Shown here: one piece after another, positions 18,226 through 26,096 of the stretch | Numbering within the stretch: position 1 is the first letter of the stretch | How the letters are laid out: each line of letters begins with the position of its first letter | Origin: Sediminibacterium goheungense | Lineage (GTDB): Bacteria > Bacteroidota > Bacteroidia > Chitinophagales > Chitinophagaceae | Direction of reading: 5' to 3' | Assembly: GCF_004361915.1 (NCBI RefSeq) | Contig: NZ_SNWP01000011.1 | Span: 186,001-250,000, forward strand | DNA length: 64,000 bases | Program-made: the position numbers and the translations under genes | Notes under the pieces: model-generated | The model's input: only the letters and a program-made list of their open reading frames with translations | What the model was told of the DNA's origin: nothing | Databases searched by the model: none

Positions 18226-19386
18226 ATGCAACAGCGTAATTTTCAACGGATCAAATTATTCAGTATTGGGATCATCGGTCTCTTTTGTGTATTGGTTCCA
18301 TCCAGTGTATGGGCCGAAGGCCCCCCAAAGCCATCTGCTATGGCTAATCCATTGGCACAGGTATTGGTAGTAATCATAGCTGTATTGTTACTGGCTATCG
18401 CCTTATTGTCACATGTAGTACTGGGAGCAGCGGAAATGAAAATGAAAGAATTCCGTGAGAAAAGAAAATCAGATGCACAGCCAAAAGTACTAATGGTAAT
18501 AGTTTTTTTATTAACCAGCTCTTTTGCATTTGCAGCAGATGAACCTGCTTCGTCAGCACCAGTAAGTAGCACTATCAGTGGATTATCACCCACAGCCTTT
18601 TATTCATTGATAAGTGTTGTAGGAGTAGAACTTCTGGTATTACTATGGCTATTATACCACCTGAAAAGTTTATTGGCAAAAGAAAAACCAGTAGTAATCG
18701 TAGCCGAAAAAGAATCTGCAATTACGAGATGGTGGACTAAGGCAAATAACTTCAAGCCAGTACAGGAAGAAGCTACTATTGATCTTGGACACGATTATGA
18801 CGGTATCCGTGAATTGGATAACCGCCTGCCGCCATGGTGGTTATACGGTTTTTATATCTGTATCATTTTTGCCGGCATCTATCTATGGCGCTACCATGTT
18901 ACACATACCGCACCTTCAAGTCTGGAAGAACTGGCAGCTGTTATGAAAAAAGCAGAGGCCGATAAAGAAAATTACCTTAAAAAAGCTGCGAATAATGTTA
19001 ACGAAAACACAGTTACCTATCTCAGTGACGCGACTGCACTTGAGGCCGGAAAAAAAATATTTGTAACAGCCTGTGCTGCCTGCCATGCAGCAGATGGTGG
19101 CGGATTAGTGGGCCCGAATCTGGTTGATGAATACTGGTTACATGGAGGAAGTGTATCAGATATTTTTAAATCAATCAAGTATGGTTGGCCCGAGAAGGGG
19201 ATGAAGAGCTGGAAAGATGATTATTCTCCTGCACAAATTGCCCAGCTGGCGAGTTATATAAAGTCTTTAAAAGGAACCAGGCCTGCAACAGCAAAAGAAC
19301 CACAAGGAGAAATATACAAGGAGCAGTCGGTATCTGTTGATTCGCTTACAAAAGAAAGTACCGTCATAAAATCAGGATTGAAATAA
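18226..19386 (+). CDS. ccoP: cbb3 oxidase diheme-subunit homologue CcoP (one heme site)
   Basis: A 386-residue protein. It has an N-terminal signal-like helix, a second helix, then VLMVIVFLLTSSFAFAADEP (about 88-107), which itself looks like a signal peptide, then two more helices. The CcoP N-terminal motif (DYDGIRELDNRLPPWWLYGF) is followed by one c-type heme site, CAACH near residue 283, with GLVGPNLVDEYWLHGGSV and a likely methionine ligand in YGWPEKGMKSW. Proteobacterial CcoP has two hemes; one is common in this phylum. It passes electrons to CcoO/CcoN. Confidence 0.93.
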   Translation: MQQRNFQRIKLFSIGIIGLFCVLVPSSVWAEGPPKPSAMANPLAQVLVVIIAVLLLAIALLSHVVLGAAEMKMKEFREKRKSDAQPKVLMVIVFLLTSSFAFAADEPASSAPVSSTISGLSPTAFYSLISVVGVELLVLLWLLYHLKSLLAKEKPVVIVAEKESAITRWWTKANNFKPVQEEATIDLGHDYDGIRELDNRLPPWWLYGFYICIIFAGIYLWRYHVTHTAPSSLEELAAVMKKAEADKENYLKKAANNVNENTVTYLSDATALEAGKKIFVTACAACHAADGGGLVGPNLVDEYWLHGGSVSDIFKSIKYGWPEKGMKSWKDDYSPAQIAQLASYIKSLKGTRPATAKEPQGEIYKEQSVSVDSLTKESTVIKSGLK

Positions 19387-19390
19387 GAAG

Positions 19391-20803
19391 ATGAGTGAAA
19401 TAAAACATAGCAATGTAATTGAAACGGATGCATTTCGCGACAGAATTGCAACAGTGGATGAATCAGGAAAGCGAAAGTGGATTTATGCATATAAACCCAA
19501 AGGACGCTTATATAACATACGAACAGTTTTGAGTGTGTTTTATTTCATAATCTTTTTCGGACTGCCTTTTGTAGAAATAAACGGAAGGCCTTTATTTCTT
19601 TTTAATATACCGGAAGCTAAGTTCATTTTATTTGGTAAGATATTCTGGCCACAGGATTTTTTCATATTCGGTCTTACCATGGTTACTTTTGTATTCTTTA
19701 TCATTCTGTTTACAGCAGCTTTCGGAAGATTGTTTTGTGGATGGGCCTGCCCACAGACCAATTTCATGGAAATGATGTTCCGGAAAGTAGAGTATTGGGT
19801 ATTGGGCGATGCACCGGCACAAAGACAACTGAAAGCAGCTCCCTGGACAACGAAGAAAATTGCAAAACTGACCCTTAAGCATGTACTTTTCTTTTTGCTC
19901 TCATTTATCATAGCTAATTTTTTTCTGGCATATATTATCGGTATTAAAGAGCTCGAAAAGATTATTACAGAACCTGTTACTCAGCACGTGGTAGGTTTCG
20001 CTTCCATCCTTGTTTTTAGCGGGGTTTTTTATGGTGTTTATGCATTTTTCAGGGAACAGGCATGCACAGTGGTTTGCCCATATGGCAGGCTGCAAAGTGT
20101 TTTGCTGGATAAAAACTCGATGATAGTGGCTTACGATTATAAAAGAGGTGAGCCAAGGGGAAGTTTTAAAAAACAAGCAGAACTTTCATTGGGAGATTGT
20201 ATCGACTGCCATTTATGTGTAAAAGTTTGCCCCACAGGCATTGATATCAGAAATGGTGTACAGATGGAATGTGTGGGTTGTACAGCCTGTATTGATGCCT
20301 GTAACCATGTAATGGAAAGTATTGATAAACCTTTCGGACTCATAAGATATGCTTCTGAAAATAGTATCGCCAATGGAGAGCCGCTACGTTATACAACAAG
20401 AATGAAGTTGTACACAGGGCTTTGCCTTTTATTGTTGAGTATTCTTTCTGTTATTTTACTGACCAGAAAAGATATTGATGTTACGGTGATAAGAACCACA
20501 GGTATGTTATACCAGGAACGGGGTGCCGACAGTTTATCGAACCTATATAACATAAAACTGATTAACAAAACAACTAAAGATCTTTCGGTAGAAATACTGT
20601 TACAGGACAAGACCGGACATATTCAGATGGCAGGTAAACCAACGATTCAGATCAGGAAAGAAGGACAGGCTGCAGGAACATTCTTTATTGTTTTACCTAA
20701 GTCTGTCATTAAACAGAGAAAAACGTTAGTAAAATTGCTTTTATACAGCAACGGAGAAAAACTGCTTACAACAAATACCAGTTTTCTCGGGCCTTCTTTG
20801 TAG
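19391..20803 (+). CDS. ccoG: cbb3 oxidase accessory ferredoxin CcoG
   Basis: A 470-residue membrane protein. It contains CGWACPQTNFMEMMFRKVEY, CTVVCPYGRLQSV, and two ferredoxin clusters in DCIDCHLCVKVCPTGIDIRN and MECVGCTACIDACNHVM. About five membrane helices precede or surround these, and an Ig-like C-terminal domain (about 370-470) lies outside. CcoG (FixG/RdxA) reduces Cu(II) for delivery to CuB during cbb3 assembly. It begins only 5 bp after ccoP. Confidence 0.95.
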   Translation: MSEIKHSNVIETDAFRDRIATVDESGKRKWIYAYKPKGRLYNIRTVLSVFYFIIFFGLPFVEINGRPLFLFNIPEAKFILFGKIFWPQDFFIFGLTMVTFVFFIILFTAAFGRLFCGWACPQTNFMEMMFRKVEYWVLGDAPAQRQLKAAPWTTKKIAKLTLKHVLFFLLSFIIANFFLAYIIGIKELEKIITEPVTQHVVGFASILVFSGVFYGVYAFFREQACTVVCPYGRLQSVLLDKNSMIVAYDYKRGEPRGSFKKQAELSLGDCIDCHLCVKVCPTGIDIRNGVQMECVGCTACIDACNHVMESIDKPFGLIRYASENSIANGEPLRYTTRMKLYTGLCLLLLSILSVILLTRKDIDVTVIRTTGMLYQERGADSLSNLYNIKLINKTTKDLSVEILLQDKTGHIQMAGKPTIQIRKEGQAAGTFFIVLPKSVIKQRKTLVKLLLYSNGEKLLTTNTSFLGPSL

Positions 20804-20848
20804 TATTGATAACATATCCAGTATCCCTCAATAATAAAACAATTCAAA

Positions 20849-21289
20849 ATGAGTTTAGGGAAAATAATGCTGGTTGTTTGTGGGATCTTTTGTTTTTCAT
20901 TAGGCGTTGCAATGTATTTGCTGGTTAAAAAAATAAAAGTAGATCTGGTAACAAAAGAATACATAGCAGAAGCAAAAAACTATCAACAAGTAATAGAGGC
21001 AAAAAAACGGGCGCAGGAAATAAGTGCTTTCCGAATGGCAAAAGCAGATCCCTTTATCGTACTTCAGGTACCGCACGAACATCTACAGTCCGGCGTAAAA
21101 GGGGAAGTATTTTTTTACTGTGTATATGATGAAAAATTGGATAAAACAGTTCAATTAGCACCAGATAATATGGGACAACAGATGGTTCCACAAAGCTGGA
21201 TACGAGGAAAACGTTATAAGGTTAAACTGAGCTGGCATAATGGAGAACAAAGTTTTTATACAGAACATGAACTTAATATGAATCATTAA
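20849..21289 (+). CDS. ccoH: FixH/CcoH family protein, first copy
   Basis: A 146-residue protein with one N-terminal helix (IMLVVCGIFCFSLGVAMYLLV), the connector VDLVTKEYIAEAKNYQQ and an Ig-like periplasmic domain ending YKVKLSWHNGEQSFYTEHEL. This is the FixH/CcoH layout. CcoH helps assemble or stabilise the cbb3 complex. The copy that follows 10 bp later has the same architecture and length but a different sequence, so the two are diverged paralogues; which one is the functional CcoH cannot be told. Confidence 0.85.
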   Translation: MSLGKIMLVVCGIFCFSLGVAMYLLVKKIKVDLVTKEYIAEAKNYQQVIEAKKRAQEISAFRMAKADPFIVLQVPHEHLQSGVKGEVFFYCVYDEKLDKTVQLAPDNMGQQMVPQSWIRGKRYKVKLSWHNGEQSFYTEHELNMNH

Positions 21290-21299
21290 ACTATAATCT

Positions 21300-21740
21300 A
21301 TGAACTGGGGAAATAAACTGATGCTGGTATTTATAGGTTTTGCAGCACTGATGGCTACATTGGTGTATAAGGCCGTAAATACAAAATACGAGCTGGTGAG
21401 CAAAGAGTATTATCAGGATGAATTGAGGTATCAGGACAAAATCGACGGAAGAAAAAATGCGGCATCCATTGGTGAGTTGACCGTTACCTATACAAAAGAA
21501 AATCTGGCCATACAGTTTCCAAAAGAAATGCTAGGAATGGAGGTAAAAGGGGAAGCCTGGTTTTATTGCAAAACGGCAGCAGATAAAGATATCAGATTAC
21601 CACTTGCACCTGACAGAGAGGGCATACAAATCATTGAACGGAACAAATTACCGGCAGAAAAATACCTTCTGAAAATTAGCTGGGAAGCGGCCGATAAAAA
21701 ATATTATCTCGAAAAAGAACTGGAACCAACTATACAATGA
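21300..21740 (+). CDS. ccoH: FixH/CcoH family protein, second copy
   Basis: A 146-residue protein: MNWGNKLMLVFIGFAALMAT helix, the consensus KYELVSKEYYQDELRYQDKI connector, then a beta-rich domain with MEVKGEAWFYCKTAADKDIR and a YLLKISWEAADKKYYLEKEL end. It is closer to the usual Bacteroidota CcoH than the preceding copy, especially at SKEYYQDELRYQ. Its stop overlaps the next start (ATGA), so it is translationally coupled to the TauE-like gene. Confidence 0.9.
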   Translation: MNWGNKLMLVFIGFAALMATLVYKAVNTKYELVSKEYYQDELRYQDKIDGRKNAASIGELTVTYTKENLAIQFPKEMLGMEVKGEAWFYCKTAADKDIRLPLAPDREGIQIIERNKLPAEKYLLKISWEAADKKYYLEKELEPTIQ

Positions 21741-22435
21741 CAGTAGCGATGCTTATATCAGCTTTATTGCTTGGTCTCGCTAGTAGCCTTCATTGTATTG
21801 GTATGTGCGGACCATTGGTAATGAGCGTACCCGTTCAGCATTTACCTGCACATAAAAAGTTATGGGGTGTTTTTTTATACCAGACCGGCCGTATCGGAAC
21901 CTATGTAATACTAGGTATGGTAGCGGGTTTTATTGGCTGGCGCGTGGGAGTGGCCGGATGGCAACAGGTGTTTTCCATTTGTATGGGTTTCTTAATTATT
22001 TTCTTTTTGCTAAGTAGGGTTTTCTTACAAAAAACAGAAGGCTGGGGCTGGTTGAACCAAAAAATTACCAACCTCATTTCCTGGTCATTACACCGCCATA
22101 GTTTCTCTGGTATGTACCTGATGGGCGCTGCAAACGGGTTATTACCCTGTGGTATGGTTTATATTGCTATTACGGGAGCTATGGCTACGGGAACTATTAT
22201 GAGCGCGTCCTTTTTTATGTTCGTTTTTGGCCTCGGAACCCTTCCGGCTTTGTTTTCGCTCGCATTTTGGGGTACCCGGTTAAGCTGGCAAAGCAGGCAG
22301 TCTATGCGTAAATTAGTGCCCTATGTGATCGGCTTGACTGCCATTTTATTGATAATCAGAGGCTTGAACCTGAATATCCCCTATCTCAGTCCATTTATCT
22401 CCGAACGTAGTGCGGATACGGTATCCTGTCACTAA
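21737..22435 (+). CDS. Sulfite exporter TauE/SafE (UreH-like) family membrane protein
   Basis: A 232-residue protein with six hydrophobic segments. The first is ALLLGLASSLHCIGMCGPLV, the signature of the UreH/CcoH-adjacent branch (His-Cys-x2-Met-Cys-Gly-Pro). A second half repeats the layout with GAANGLLPCGMVYIAI. Members next to ccoH genes are thought to take part in copper supply for the oxidase; that role is inferred from position and the conserved Cys/Met, not shown. It overlaps ccoH by 4 bp. Confidence 0.87.
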   Translation: MTVAMLISALLLGLASSLHCIGMCGPLVMSVPVQHLPAHKKLWGVFLYQTGRIGTYVILGMVAGFIGWRVGVAGWQQVFSICMGFLIIFFLLSRVFLQKTEGWGWLNQKITNLISWSLHRHSFSGMYLMGAANGLLPCGMVYIAITGAMATGTIMSASFFMFVFGLGTLPALFSLAFWGTRLSWQSRQSMRKLVPYVIGLTAILLIIRGLNLNIPYLSPFISERSADTVSCH

Positions 22436-22461
22436 TCCTTTAACAAATCATTGTTAAACCA

Positions 22462-22490
22462 TTGACATTTATTTCTGTCTTTACTATAGT
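22462..22490 (+). promoter_or_regulatory. Sigma-70-like promoter sequence (TTGACA-N17-TATAGT)
   Basis: TTGACA at 22462-22467 and TATAGT at 22485-22490 with a 17-bp spacer match the general bacterial consensus. A TACTTTG just after also resembles the Bacteroidota -7 box. No gene follows on this strand; the next signals are the sigma-54 promoter and terminator to 22688. Confidence 0.45.
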
Positions 22491-22583
22491 ACTTTGTACA
22501 AGGCAACAGTGAAGAAACAAAAGGTATCTAAGAAATAGTATTGAATAGATATTTAGAAAGGATTAACAAATCCCGAAAATCTT

Positions 22584-22599
22584 TTGGCACTGAATTTGC
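22584..22599 (+). promoter_or_regulatory. Sigma-54 (RpoN) -24/-12 promoter
   Basis: TTGGCACTGAATTTGC matches the sigma-54 consensus TGGCAC-N5-TTGC, with GG (22586-22587) and GC (22598-22599) separated by exactly 10 bp. The predicted start is near 22611. No gene lies on the plus strand downstream until after the convergent VanZ gene, so the transcript should be non-coding. Confidence 0.8.
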
Positions 22600-22610
22600 G
22601 TTAGTATAGA

Positions 22611-22688
22611 TATAAGCAAGTAGTCAATTTTCTCATAAGCAGTTAGTTTTGGTTGCGTCCCCCGTTTCCACGGGGGACAATTTTTTTT
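22611..22688 (+). ncRNA. Candidate sigma-54-dependent small RNA (about 78 nt)
   Basis: The region between the predicted sigma-54 start and a strong terminator is about 78 bases, contains no ATG, and lies between two convergent genes. It has an unstructured AT-rich 5' part, TTGGTTGC, and then the terminator hairpin. No Rfam family is recognised by eye. The ends are inferred from the promoter and terminator, not observed. Confidence 0.6.
22657..22688 (+). terminator. Rho-independent terminator
   Basis: An 8-bp perfect stem (GTCCCCCG with CGGGGGAC, loop TTTCCA) at 22657-22678 is followed by AA and eight T. It would end both the candidate small RNA and any read-through from the cbb3 operon. Confidence 0.9.
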
Positions 22689-22709
22689 ATAACTCTTGAG
22701 AATCAATGT

Positions 22710-23108
22710 TTAGGCTTTATGAGTCTTTCTCTGTAAGAAAAGGGTTTGAGACAATGCAAGAGCTCCCAAAGCGCCAACGGCATCAGCCAGAATATCGGCT
22801 TCTTCAAAAGAACGACCTGCAATCAGCTCTCTTTGAATAAACTCCATCCCTACACCGTAAGCAATGGCAAAAAAGCTGATCATCCAGAACCAGCGTTGTC
22901 TGGAACTATTTTGTAAGCTGCTTTTCCAGGCGGGTAAATGAAATAGAAAACAGAGCATACCGAACATCCCGATATGTACGATCTTATCAAATTGTGGAAT
23001 TTTTCTAAACCACCAACTACCCGGAAATCCATTGGTTCCTGGCAGGCACAGTAAAATAATCGTAATGATGAGAAAAACAAAAGCAGGAATAAAATGTAGC
23101 AGTTTCAA
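22710..23108 (-). CDS. VanZ-like family membrane protein
   Basis: A 132-residue protein with four hydrophobic segments. It has FLIITIILLCLPG, FDKIVHIGMFGMLCFLF, FFAIAYGVGMEFIQRELIAG and SFEEADILADAVGALGALAL, the VanZ pattern (K..H...Y..L, then G...E..Q, then D...N..G). VanZ gives low-level teicoplanin resistance in its founding member; the role in Bacteroidota is not known. It converges with the cbb3 operon. Confidence 0.87.
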   Translation of the reverse strand: MKLLHFIPAFVFLIITIILLCLPGTNGFPGSWWFRKIPQFDKIVHIGMFGMLCFLFHLPAWKSSLQNSSRQRWFWMISFFAIAYGVGMEFIQRELIAGRSFEEADILADAVGALGALALSQTLFLQRKTHKA

Positions 23109-23130
23109 GATGCCTGTTTTATGCGTTAAA

Positions 23131-23161
23131 ATGGTTACAAATGTATCAATGATGTAACCAT
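23131..23161. repeat. Inverted repeat upstream of divergent genes
   Basis: ATGGTTACA (23131-23139) and its exact reverse complement TGTAACCAT (23153-23161) are separated by 13 bp. The palindrome lies 22 bp upstream of the VanZ start and about 170 bp upstream of the membrane protein at 23334, so it may be an operator for one of them. No cognate regulator is adjacent. Confidence 0.5.
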
Positions 23162-23333
23162 GCGCTGCTTTTAATAGGTTAAAATTCTTTCACTGATTAC
23201 GATATTTCATGATTTTGTAGGCTTTTTGGTTGATTTGGTAGACAGTTATAATAAATACTTTCCTGCCCTGTTTATCTTAGTTATAATGCCATCCGGTAAT
23301 CGCTTTTATCCCGGTATTGCATTTATCAGCTGT

Positions 23334-24041
23334 ATGAAAAGTTTTTTGAAGAAAATACAGAATTTTTATTTCGGGTATCTTTTTATAGCATTATTACCCT
23401 TGTCTGTACTGGCTTTCTGGAAAACTTATTTTTCAGATTTATTGAAAAATGGGAAATCCTTTGATTTTTATTTTCATTTTCATGTCATCATAGCTGTTAC
23501 ATGGTTATTGATGCTAATTATTCAACCGGTTTTATTTCGTTTGAAAAAATTGCGTTTGCACAAACTGTTAGGTAAGATTTCCTATATACTTTTTCCCATC
23601 TTACTGGTATCCATTGTGTTACTTGCCCATTACAGGTATCGAACGCTTAAGGATGCAGAACCTTTACAGCTACTCATTCCTTTTAAAGATATTATAATAG
23701 CCTTGTATGGTTTTCTTATAGCTGTATATTATAGGAAAAGGGTCTTTATACATGCAAGAGGGATGCTATTAACAGGCATAGTATTTCTTGAGCCTGTATT
23801 CGTACGTATTTTCTCTAATTATATTGCTCCCTGGCCATACGCTATGTATCTGGCTATGATTTGCATTTACACGGTGTTGATGCTGATTATAATAGGGGAA
23901 AGACACACAAAAGAGGGAAAATGGGTTTTTCCTCCTGTCTTTATTTTCTATATTGTTGTACATCTGGTTATATTGAATCATTGGCAGATTTCTTTTTTAA
24001 GGTCTTTTGCCACTTGGTTTTCACAACTTAATCTTACCTAA
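23334..24041 (+). CDS. Seven-helix membrane protein of unknown function
   Basis: A 235-residue protein using the start MKSFLKKIQN; an upstream ATG at 23226 would add 36 residues without a clear domain. About seven hydrophobic segments are seen, with FHFHVIIAVTWLLMLIIQPV, LRLHKLLGKISYILFPILL and RGMLLTGIVFLEPVFVRI. The paired histidines and the LHKLLGKISY motif resemble cytochrome b561/DUF2306-like membrane proteins, but I cannot assign a family. Hydrophobicity and normal codon use support a real gene. It ends 9 bp before the M20 peptidase gene. Confidence 0.65.
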   Translation: MKSFLKKIQNFYFGYLFIALLPLSVLAFWKTYFSDLLKNGKSFDFYFHFHVIIAVTWLLMLIIQPVLFRLKKLRLHKLLGKISYILFPILLVSIVLLAHYRYRTLKDAEPLQLLIPFKDIIIALYGFLIAVYYRKRVFIHARGMLLTGIVFLEPVFVRIFSNYIAPWPYAMYLAMICIYTVLMLIIIGERHTKEGKWVFPPVFIFYIVVHLVILNHWQISFLRSFATWFSQLNLT

Positions 24042-24050
24042 AATCAAAAA

Positions 24051-25583
24051 ATGAAAAGAATCGTTTTATTAACCTGTATGTTTCTTACGCATTTTTTTGC
24101 AACGACACAGTCAACACAGGTGAATACTTATATACAAGCAAATCAAAAACGAATCATCGGTGAACTGATGAATTTTCTGAAAATTCCTAACCATGCAAAA
24201 GATGCCGGTAATATTCAGATGAATGCTGAGTTTATTTTTAAGGATATGGAAAGAAGGGGTATAAGCAATGTACAGCTTTTGTATCCTGCATCTAAGAGAA
24301 TAAACCCTGCTGTATATGGCGAATACCTTGTGCCTGATGCTACCACTACCCTTGTTTTTTATGCGCATTACGATGGCCAACCAGTATCACCGGAAAAATG
24401 GCATGCTTCGTTAGAGCCTTTTAAACCGGTTATACTAAATGGCAAAGTGGAAACAGGAGCAAAAACAATTACGCTGGATGAAATAGATACAAAACGGTAT
24501 CCGGATGCGCGAATCTATGCGAGAAGTAGTAGTGATGATAAGTCTGGAGTTATGGCAATATTGAATGCGTTTTCGGCACTTCAGTCGGCAGGAATTACAC
24601 CCGGTATTAATATTAAATTCTTTTTTGAAGGAGAAGAAGAGGCGGGTAGTCCACATCTTGAAGAAATATTATCTGCACATACAGCGCTTTTGAAATCTGA
24701 TGCATGGATTATTTGTGATGGTCCTGTTCATCAGTCGGGAAGAAATCAATTGGTATTTGGGGTAAGGGGAGATGTGAACATGGAAATTACCGTATATGGT
24801 CCAACCCGCCCTTTGCATAGCGGCCATTATGGTAACTGGGCACCCAATCCTGGTTTATTATTGGTTAAACTATTGGCGTCTATGAAAGATGAAAATGGTT
24901 TTGTAACCATAAAAGATTTTTATAATGATGTACTGAAACTGACGGATAAAGAAAAACAAGCACTTGCAAAAATTCCACCGATAGATAGTATGCTGATGAA
25001 AGAGCTGGGTTTTATACGTCCTGAAATGAAAAATATAGGTCTTTCAGAAGCACTGAATCTGCCTAGCCTGAATATTAATGGTATTGAATCAGGAAAATCG
25101 GGAACATCAGCGGCTAATGTTATTCCAGTTTCGGCTTCAGCAGTGCTGGATCTCAGGTTGGTTAAGGGGGTGGATTGGAAACAGCAGCAGGAACGTGTAG
25201 TACAGCATATCAGAGACCAGGGTTTTTTTATAACTGAACAAGAACCTGATATGCAAATGAGATCGACATATCCGTTGATAGCTAAAGTTCGTTTGGAAAA
25301 AGGGTATAATGCGCAGAAAACGGATATGCAATTACCGGTTATGCAAAAAATTATACTAGGTCTTCAGAAAACATCCCAAACAGAATGGCTCTTGCAACCA
25401 GGTCTTGGTGGTAGCCTCCCCCTGTATGTATTTGAAAAAGTATTAAATGTATATCCCGTAACCTTACCAATAGCCAATCATGATAATAACCAACATGCTG
25501 AAAATGAAAATATATTGATAAGTCGTTTTCTGGAAGGCATTTCGATAATGGCTAACCTGATGATATTATCTTCTGATAAATAA
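24051..25583 (+). CDS. Secreted M20 family dipeptidase/carboxypeptidase
   Basis: A 510-residue protein with an N-terminal signal (MKRIVLLTCMFLTHFFATTQ). Metal ligands appear in the M20 order: FYAHYDGQPV (His and Asp), RSSSDDKSGVMAIL (Asp), FFFEGEEEAGSPHL (catalytic Glu pair), CDGPVH, and a late PIANHDNNQHAENE (His). The dimerisation domain contains RPLHSGHYGNWAPNPG. It should be a dinuclear zinc peptidase that cleaves dipeptides or short peptides in the periplasm. It lies 9 bp after the membrane protein, suggesting one transcript. Confidence 0.92.
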   Translation: MKRIVLLTCMFLTHFFATTQSTQVNTYIQANQKRIIGELMNFLKIPNHAKDAGNIQMNAEFIFKDMERRGISNVQLLYPASKRINPAVYGEYLVPDATTTLVFYAHYDGQPVSPEKWHASLEPFKPVILNGKVETGAKTITLDEIDTKRYPDARIYARSSSDDKSGVMAILNAFSALQSAGITPGINIKFFFEGEEEAGSPHLEEILSAHTALLKSDAWIICDGPVHQSGRNQLVFGVRGDVNMEITVYGPTRPLHSGHYGNWAPNPGLLLVKLLASMKDENGFVTIKDFYNDVLKLTDKEKQALAKIPPIDSMLMKELGFIRPEMKNIGLSEALNLPSLNINGIESGKSGTSAANVIPVSASAVLDLRLVKGVDWKQQQERVVQHIRDQGFFITEQEPDMQMRSTYPLIAKVRLEKGYNAQKTDMQLPVMQKIILGLQKTSQTEWLLQPGLGGSLPLYVFEKVLNVYPVTLPIANHDNNQHAENENILISRFLEGISIMANLMILSSDK

Positions 25584-25691
25584 CGCTGCATATATAAAGA
25601 AGTTTCTGTAGGCGGTTAATGGTTATTCATAGATAAATAATATTTTACTATTCTTTGCAGATTATTTTGCTGTTCATAAATATCAACCATT

Positions 25692-26096
25692 ATGCAACAG
25701 TTAACGCCCCGCTTTTTACTAGTACTACATTCATTCAGGATAGTATTATCCTTACTGCTGATTATTCATGGTGTCGTCAGGTTATCTGTAGGCGGAGCTC
25801 TTCATTTTGGTGCCTATTTAGAGGAAGAAGGTATTCCGGCAGGTAATATCATAGCTTATTTGCTTACTTTCTTTGAGATTGTTGGTGGATGTCTATTAGC
25901 ACTCAGGGTATACACAAAATGGATCGTACCAGTTTTTTTGATTGAGATTATCCTTGGACTTATTATGGTACATGCAAAAGAAGGTTGGTTTGTAGTTGGA
26001 TATGGAAGAAACGGATCTGAGTATAGTGTACTTATTATCATTTCACTGGTTCTTATATGGTTTAGCGAAGATGTATTCAAAAAGACAGTATCCTGA
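25692..26096 (+). CDS. DoxX family membrane protein
   Basis: A 134-residue protein with four hydrophobic segments: SLLLIIHGVVRLSVG, IIAYLLTFFEIVGGCLLAL, WIVPVFLIEIILGLIMVH and EYSVLIIISLVLIWF. The pattern R...G..H......G.P.....Y...F.E..GG matches DoxX/DoxD-like proteins. Its function is not known here. Its 3' end overlaps the histidine kinase start by 26 bp. Confidence 0.82.
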   Translation: MQQLTPRFLLVLHSFRIVLSLLLIIHGVVRLSVGGALHFGAYLEEEGIPAGNIIAYLLTFFEIVGGCLLALRVYTKWIVPVFLIEIILGLIMVHAKEGWFVVGYGRNGSEYSVLIIISLVLIWFSEDVFKKTVS

